Assembly: GCF_021440345.1 (NCBI RefSeq)
Contig: NZ_JAKCNS010000047.1
Coordinates: 31,654 to 95,653 of the forward strand
Origin: Kluyvera intermedia
Lineage (GTDB): Bacteria; Pseudomonadota; Gammaproteobacteria; Enterobacterales; Enterobacteriaceae
DNA length: 64,000 bases
Direction: 5' to 3'
Each line of letters starts with the position of its first letter. The stretch's first letter is position 1. The notes beneath the pieces were generated by a model. It saw only the letters and a list, made by a program, of their open reading frames with translations. It was not told the origin of the DNA and did no database searches. Of this stretch, positions 60,060 through 64,000 are shown piece by piece. A program made the position numbers and the translations under genes.

Positions 60060-60989
60060 ATGAACGACCTGATTATGATTGTTATTCGTTTTCTTCTTTA
60101 TCTGGATTTGATGGTAATATTTGGATTGCCATTTTTTCAGATATATGGAATAAGCGGTGTCAGACATGAAACCTATAACCTGACTAATTTCAGGTCGTTT
60201 ATAACCTTTGCTGTTGTTACAGGCATCATTCTTACTGGCATTAATATGCTCCTGGTATCTAATGCCATGAGTGGAGTAACTGACCTCAGAGAATTATCCA
60301 TCCATGTTATCGAGATGGTGATAGAAGAAACTGATGTGGGTATTAGCTGGATTGTCAGGCTCTGTGCCCTGTTTACCACACTCGGTGCTTTGTTCCTTTA
60401 CACTAATAAGAGAGTATTGTCCTGCCTGCTGATGACGATGAGTGGGGGCGTGGCGCTGGCTACACTTGCCTGGGGAGGACACGCCGTTATGCATGACGGT
60501 CTGCATTACTATCTCCATTTACTGAGCGATCTGACCCATCTCGGCGCTGCAGGTGCCTGGACAGGTGCTCTGGTTGCATTTGCTATCCTGCTGATGCGCA
60601 GAAACGAGCATAATGCACAGAGCGTCATTGTGATATCTGACTCCCTGGCAAAATTTGCCACGGCAGGAACGGTGATTGTTGTAGCCCTGATCCTGAGTGC
60701 GCTGGTCAACTATCTGTATATTGCTGAGGGTAACTTAACTCCCTTATTCAACAGTTCCTGGGGGAGGATATTGCTTGCCAAGACGGCTCTGTTTGTTCTG
60801 ATGCTTCTTCTGGCTGCAGCAAACCGGTTTCACCTGGGTCCCCGGCTTGAAGTTATGGTCAGGGAAGGGAATTATGATCGCAGCGTTGCCCTGATGCGAA
60901 ACAGCATCCTGACAGAATTCGTTGTTGCGATTATCATTCTGGGCGCCGTAGCGTGGCTCGGAATGCTTGCTCCGTCTCAGGTCAGCTAG
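60060..60989 (+). CDS. pcoD: Copper resistance inner-membrane protein PcoD
   Basis: CopD-family integral membrane protein of 309 residues with about eight helices. Histidines likely to handle copper occur in [25 protein letters not shown]. Proposed to take copper across the inner membrane for loading PcoA. Last of the pcoABCD genes, followed 54 bases later by pcoR. Confidence 0.95.
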
Positions 60990-61043
60990 GGGACAGCCAA
61001 AGCTCATGCGTGAGATTTTTACTTTCATATCAGCGAGTTGACC

Positions 61044-61724
61044 ATGCAGCGTATTTTAATCGTTGAAGACGAACAAAAAACAGGTCGTTACCTGCAGCAG
61101 GGACTGGTTGAGGAAGGCTATCAGGCCGATCTCTTTAATAATGGCCGCGATGGTCTCGGGGCCGCGTCGAAGGGACAGTATGATTTGATAATACTGGACG
61201 TGATGCTGCCTTTCCTCGACGGGTGGCAAATCATCAGCGCACTGAGGGAGTCCGGGCACGAAGAACCGGTCCTGTTTTTAACCGCAAAGGACAACGTGCG
61301 GGACAAAGTGAAAGGACTGGAGCTTGGCGCAGATGACTACCTGATTAAGCCCTTTGATTTTACGGAGCTGGTTGCACGTGTAAGAACCCTGCTGCGCCGG
61401 GCACGCTCGCAGGCCGCAACAGTCTGCACCATCGCCGATATGACCGTTGATATGGTGCGCCGGACCGTGATCCGTTCGGGGAAGAAGATCCATCTCACCG
61501 GTAAAGAATACGTTCTGCTTGAGTTGCTGCTGCAACGCACCGGAGAAGTGTTACCCAGGAGTCTTATCTCGTCCCTGGTCTGGAACATGAATTTTGACAG
61601 TGATACGAATGTGATTGATGTTGCCGTGAGACGTCTGAGAAGTAAAATTGATGATGACTTTGAGCCAAAACTGATCCATACCGTTCGCGGTGCCGGATAT
61701 GTCCTGGAGATCAGAGAAGAGTGA
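61044..61724 (+). CDS. pcoR: Copper response regulator PcoR
   Basis: OmpR-family regulator of 226 residues. Phospho-acceptor Asp in [15 protein letters not shown], receiver Lys in DDYLIKPF and C-terminal winged helix ending VRGAGYVL. Start at ATG 61044 (MQRILIVED). The 3' end overlaps pcoS (GTGA). Homologous to SilR; the two regulators probably prefer different palindromes. Confidence 0.96.
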   Translation: MQRILIVEDEQKTGRYLQQGLVEEGYQADLFNNGRDGLGAASKGQYDLIILDVMLPFLDGWQIISALRESGHEEPVLFLTAKDNVRDKVKGLELGADDYLIKPFDFTELVARVRTLLRRARSQAATVCTIADMTVDMVRRTVIRSGKKIHLTGKEYVLLELLLQRTGEVLPRSLISSLVWNMNFDSDTNVIDVAVRRLRSKIDDDFEPKLIHTVRGAGYVLEIREE

Positions 61725-63121
61725 GGTTCAAAATTTCCCTGACCACACGCCTGAGCCTGATTTTTTCTGCGGTGATGCTTACGGTATGGTGGTTATTAAG
61801 TTTTATCCTGATTAGCACCCTTAATGGCTATTTCGATAATCAGGACCGCGATTTTCTGACAGGTAAACTTCAGCTCACCGAAGAGTTTCTTAAAACAGAG
61901 ACGTTCCGGAACAAAACGGATATTAAGTCATTATCAGAAAAAATAAACGATGCGATGGTAGGGCACAATGGTTTATTCATTTCTATAAAAAACATGGAAA
62001 ATGAAAAAATTGTTGAACTCTATGCCAAAAATTCTGTTGTTCCAGCGGTCCTGCTTAATAAGTCGGGTGATATTCTCGACTATATGATCCAGACGGAAGA
62101 AAATAACACCGTGTACCGCAGTATCTCGCGGCGGGTTGCCGTGACGCCGGAACAGGGTAAAAGCAAACATGTCATCATTACGGTTGCCACGGATACTGGG
62201 TATCACACCCTGTTTATGGACAAACTCAGTACCTGGCTGTTCTGGTTCAATATCGGTCTGGTCTTTATTTCTGTTTTTCTGGGCTGGCTGACCACACGTA
62301 TTGGTCTGAAACCGTTACGGGAAATGACCAGTCTGGCTTCCTCCATGACTGTACACAGCCTGGATCAGCGTCTAAATCCCGATCTGGCTCCGCCGGAAAT
62401 CTCTGAGACCATGCAGGAGTTCAATAATATGTTTGATCGCCTGGAGGGGGCATTCCGGAAACTGTCAGATTTCTCGTCTGACATCGCGCATGAGCTGCGC
62501 ACACCAGTCAGTAATCTGATGATGCAGACGCAGTTTGCACTGGCTAAGGAAAGGGATGTTTCGCATTACCGCGAAATTTTATTCGCTAACCTGGAAGAAC
62601 TGAAAAGGTTGTCACGAATGACCAGTGACATGCTTTTTCTGGCACGTTCAGAGCATGGTCTGCTGCGGCTGGATAAACATGATGTGGATCTGGCAGCCGA
62701 ACTGAATGAATTACGTGAGTTGTTCGAGCCCCTGGCAGACGAAACAGGAAAGACAATCACGGTTGAAGGAGAGGGCGTTGTTACCGGAGACAGCGATATG
62801 CTCCGACGTGCTTTCAGTAACCTGCTTTCCAATGCAATCAAGTATTCTCCCGATAACACCTGTACAGCGATACACCTTGAGCGTGACAGTGACTGTGTGA
62901 ACGTGATGATTACGAATACGATGTCCGGCCAGGTTCCCGCTAATCTGGAACGTTTGTTTGACCGGTTCTATCGCGCAGACTCATCAAGGTTCTACAACAC
63001 GGAAGGCGCGGGGCTGGGATTATCAATTACAAGGTCGATCATTCATGCTCACGGCGGCGAGCTGTCAGCAGAACAGCAGGGGCGGGAAATTGTGTTCAGT
63101 GTGCGTCTGTTAATGGATTAA
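61721..63121 (+). CDS. pcoS: Copper sensor histidine kinase PcoS
   Basis: Membrane kinase of 466 residues. Two helices (about residues 10-30 and 163-185) bracket a periplasmic sensor domain; the phospho-acceptor His is in [15 protein letters not shown], the N box in [11 protein letters not shown] and the G box in [11 protein letters not shown]. The start is GTG 61721, overlapping the pcoR stop, so translation is coupled. Confidence 0.96.
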   Translation: MRFKISLTTRLSLIFSAVMLTVWWLLSFILISTLNGYFDNQDRDFLTGKLQLTEEFLKTETFRNKTDIKSLSEKINDAMVGHNGLFISIKNMENEKIVELYAKNSVVPAVLLNKSGDILDYMIQTEENNTVYRSISRRVAVTPEQGKSKHVIITVATDTGYHTLFMDKLSTWLFWFNIGLVFISVFLGWLTTRIGLKPLREMTSLASSMTVHSLDQRLNPDLAPPEISETMQEFNNMFDRLEGAFRKLSDFSSDIAHELRTPVSNLMMQTQFALAKERDVSHYREILFANLEELKRLSRMTSDMLFLARSEHGLLRLDKHDVDLAAELNELRELFEPLADETGKTITVEGEGVVTGDSDMLRRAFSNLLSNAIKYSPDNTCTAIHLERDSDCVNVMITNTMSGQVPANLERLFDRFYRADSSRFYNTEGAGLGLSITRSIIHAHGGELSAEQQGREIVFSVRLLMD

Positions 63122-63149
63122 TACCGTTATTCAGGAGAAACCCGGAAGG

Positions 63150-63163
63150 TGACAAAAATGTCA
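63150..63163 (+). promoter_or_regulatory. SilR/CusR-type box upstream of pcoE
   Basis: TGACA-AAAA-TGTCA is the palindrome type seen at silC and silE rather than that at pcoA. In E. coli, pcoE is known to respond to CusRS more than to PcoRS, which this agrees with. Confidence 0.7.
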
Positions 63164-63336
63164 TCGTTCAGTCACGCGATAAACAGAGTCGGTTTTTTAT
63201 AATCAGCCATAAATCAGGACAGCGTGATAATTCAATCGCCCGGTTCCTGGCGTGATGATCAACCAGCCCTGAGATCAAATGCTTTCTCTGTTATAAGCAT
63301 TGATTGTTCGGGTATGAAAACACCGGAGACCCAACC

Positions 63337-63771
63337 ATGAAAAAGATCCTTGTATCCTTTATTGCCATGATGGCTGTCGCTTCATCTGCCTGGGCTGCAG
63401 AGACAATGAACATGCATGACCAGGTAAATAATGCCCAGGCGCCTGCCCATCAGATGCAATCATCCGCTGAAAAAAGTGCAGTTCAGGGGGAGAGCATGAA
63501 AATGATGGATATGAGCGGTCACGATCAGGCCGCAATGTCCCATGAAATGATGCAAAACGGCAATTCTGCTGCCCATCAGGACATGGCTGAAATGCATAAA
63601 AAAATGATGAAATCCAAGCCAGCAGCTTCTAACGAAACAGCAAAATCATTTTCCGAAATGAACGAGCATGAGAAAGCCGCTGTTATGCATGAGAAGGCGA
63701 ATAATGGTCAATCTTCCGTTATTCATCAGCAGCAGGCTGAAAAGCATCGCAGCCAGATCACCCAGAATTAA
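63337..63771 (+). CDS. pcoE: Periplasmic copper-binding protein PcoE
   Basis: Secreted copper sponge of 144 residues, homologous to SilE. Signal peptide MKKILVSFIAMMAVASSAWA before AETMNMHDQ. The mature chain is rich in Met and His (MKMMDMSGHDQAAMSHEMM, then MAEMHKKMM). ATG 63337 is chosen over an in-frame codon at 63304 because the signal peptide begins there. It has its own promoter with a CusR-type box. Confidence 0.95.
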   Translation: MKKILVSFIAMMAVASSAWAAETMNMHDQVNNAQAPAHQMQSSAEKSAVQGESMKMMDMSGHDQAAMSHEMMQNGNSAAHQDMAEMHKKMMKSKPAASNETAKSFSEMNEHEKAAVMHEKANNGQSSVIHQQQAEKHRSQITQN

Positions 63772-63823
63772 CCCGCAGCTCCACTTGTTAGACCCTCATT
63801 TGACGCCGAAGTCACTGGCTTAT

Positions 63824-63847
63824 GCTCCCGTCCGGGAGCGTTTTTTT
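63824..63847 (+). terminator. Rho-independent terminator after pcoE
   Basis: GCTCCCG, TC, CGGGAGC, then G and seven T. Closes the pco region. Confidence 0.88.
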
Positions 63848-63864
63848 CCCATTGGACTGCCCCC

Positions 63865-63981
63865 ACGACCGTAGCCACAGATATTCAGGTTTACTTCTGC
63901 GATCCTCAATCTCCCTGGCAACGCGGCTCAAATGAAAATACAAACAGATTACTCAGACAGTATTTTCCAAAAGGAACTGAC
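63865..63981 (+). pseudogene. IS30-family transposase C-terminal fragment
   Basis: The plus frame reads [20 protein letters not shown], then [19 protein letters not shown], the highly conserved catalytic end region of IS30-family transposases (CDP.SPWQRG.NEN). Its 5' part is missing and it is interrupted on the right by the end of IS1, so only about 39 codons remain here. The left boundary is approximate. Confidence 0.85.
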
Positions 63982-64000
63982 GGTAATGACTCCAACTTAT
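63982..64000. mobile_element. Terminal sequence of IS1 (element continues beyond the window)
   Basis: GGTAATGACTCCAACTTAT is, from memory, the outermost sequence of one IS1 inverted repeat. The transposase fragment of the IS30 type stops exactly where it begins. The rest of the element lies outside the window. Confidence 0.85.

Noticed and set aside
39421..64000. Second copy of the tRNA-Gly 3' end (attR)
   Set aside because: No repeat of the tRNA tail was found in the rest of the window.

Overview
The window looks like a chromosomal segment from a member of the Enterobacteriaceae, in the Enterobacter/Klebsiella/Lelliottia/Citrobacter range. Its core proteins resemble Escherichia coli ones almost residue for residue and the gene order follows the E. 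coli epd-to-lysS segment. It differs from E. coli in carrying an ECF transporter operon beside epd, an RpiR-type regulator beside bglA, and ERIC/REP repeats. Species cannot be fixed from the sequence alone.

Core part, about 1-39370. Five minus-strand genes (a PPC-domain protein and a complete ECF transporter) lie divergent to epd-pgk-fbaA, which has candidate CRP and Cra sites. Then come mscS, an orphan small gene, argO, yggE, argP, rpiA and serA, an ibsC/sibC type I toxin-antitoxin pair, fau with 6S RNA (ssrS), zapA, ygfB-pepP-ubiH-ubiI, gcvT-gcvH-gcvP (with an ERIC and a REP inside the operon), ygfF, bglA with its regulator, yqfB, trhA, ygfZ, sdhE-cptA, fldB, xerD-dsbC-recJ-prfB-lysS (prfB with its programmed +1 frameshift), idi and actS.

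Island part, about 39370-64000. A tRNA-Gly(CCC) gene is the apparent attachment site of a genomic island headed by a P4-type tyrosine recombinase. An IS3-family element sits exactly at the integrase stop codon. It is followed by a truncated coding remnant and a 38-base stretch I recognise as flanking ColE1/pMB1 plasmid origins. The rest is the combined silver and copper resistance module. The sil half is silE, silRS, silCFBA, a DUF411 gene and silP. The pco half is a DUF2933 gene, an M23 peptidase gene, a pcoE-like gene, pcoABCD, pcoRS and pcoE.

How the metal genes work together: SilCBA is a periplasm-to-outside RND efflux pump fed by the SilF chaperone. SilP is a P1B ATPase exporting from the cytoplasm. 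SilE, PcoE and a third paralogue are periplasmic metal sponges. PcoA/B/C/D oxidise, bind and move copper in the periplasm and across the membranes. SilRS and PcoRS sense metal. Two distinct palindrome types in the promoters suggest that pcoE is wired to the SilR/CusR-type regulator and pcoA to PcoR.

The window ends inside nested mobile DNA: an IS30-family transposase fragment interrupted by the terminal sequence of IS1. The right end of the island is therefore not visible.
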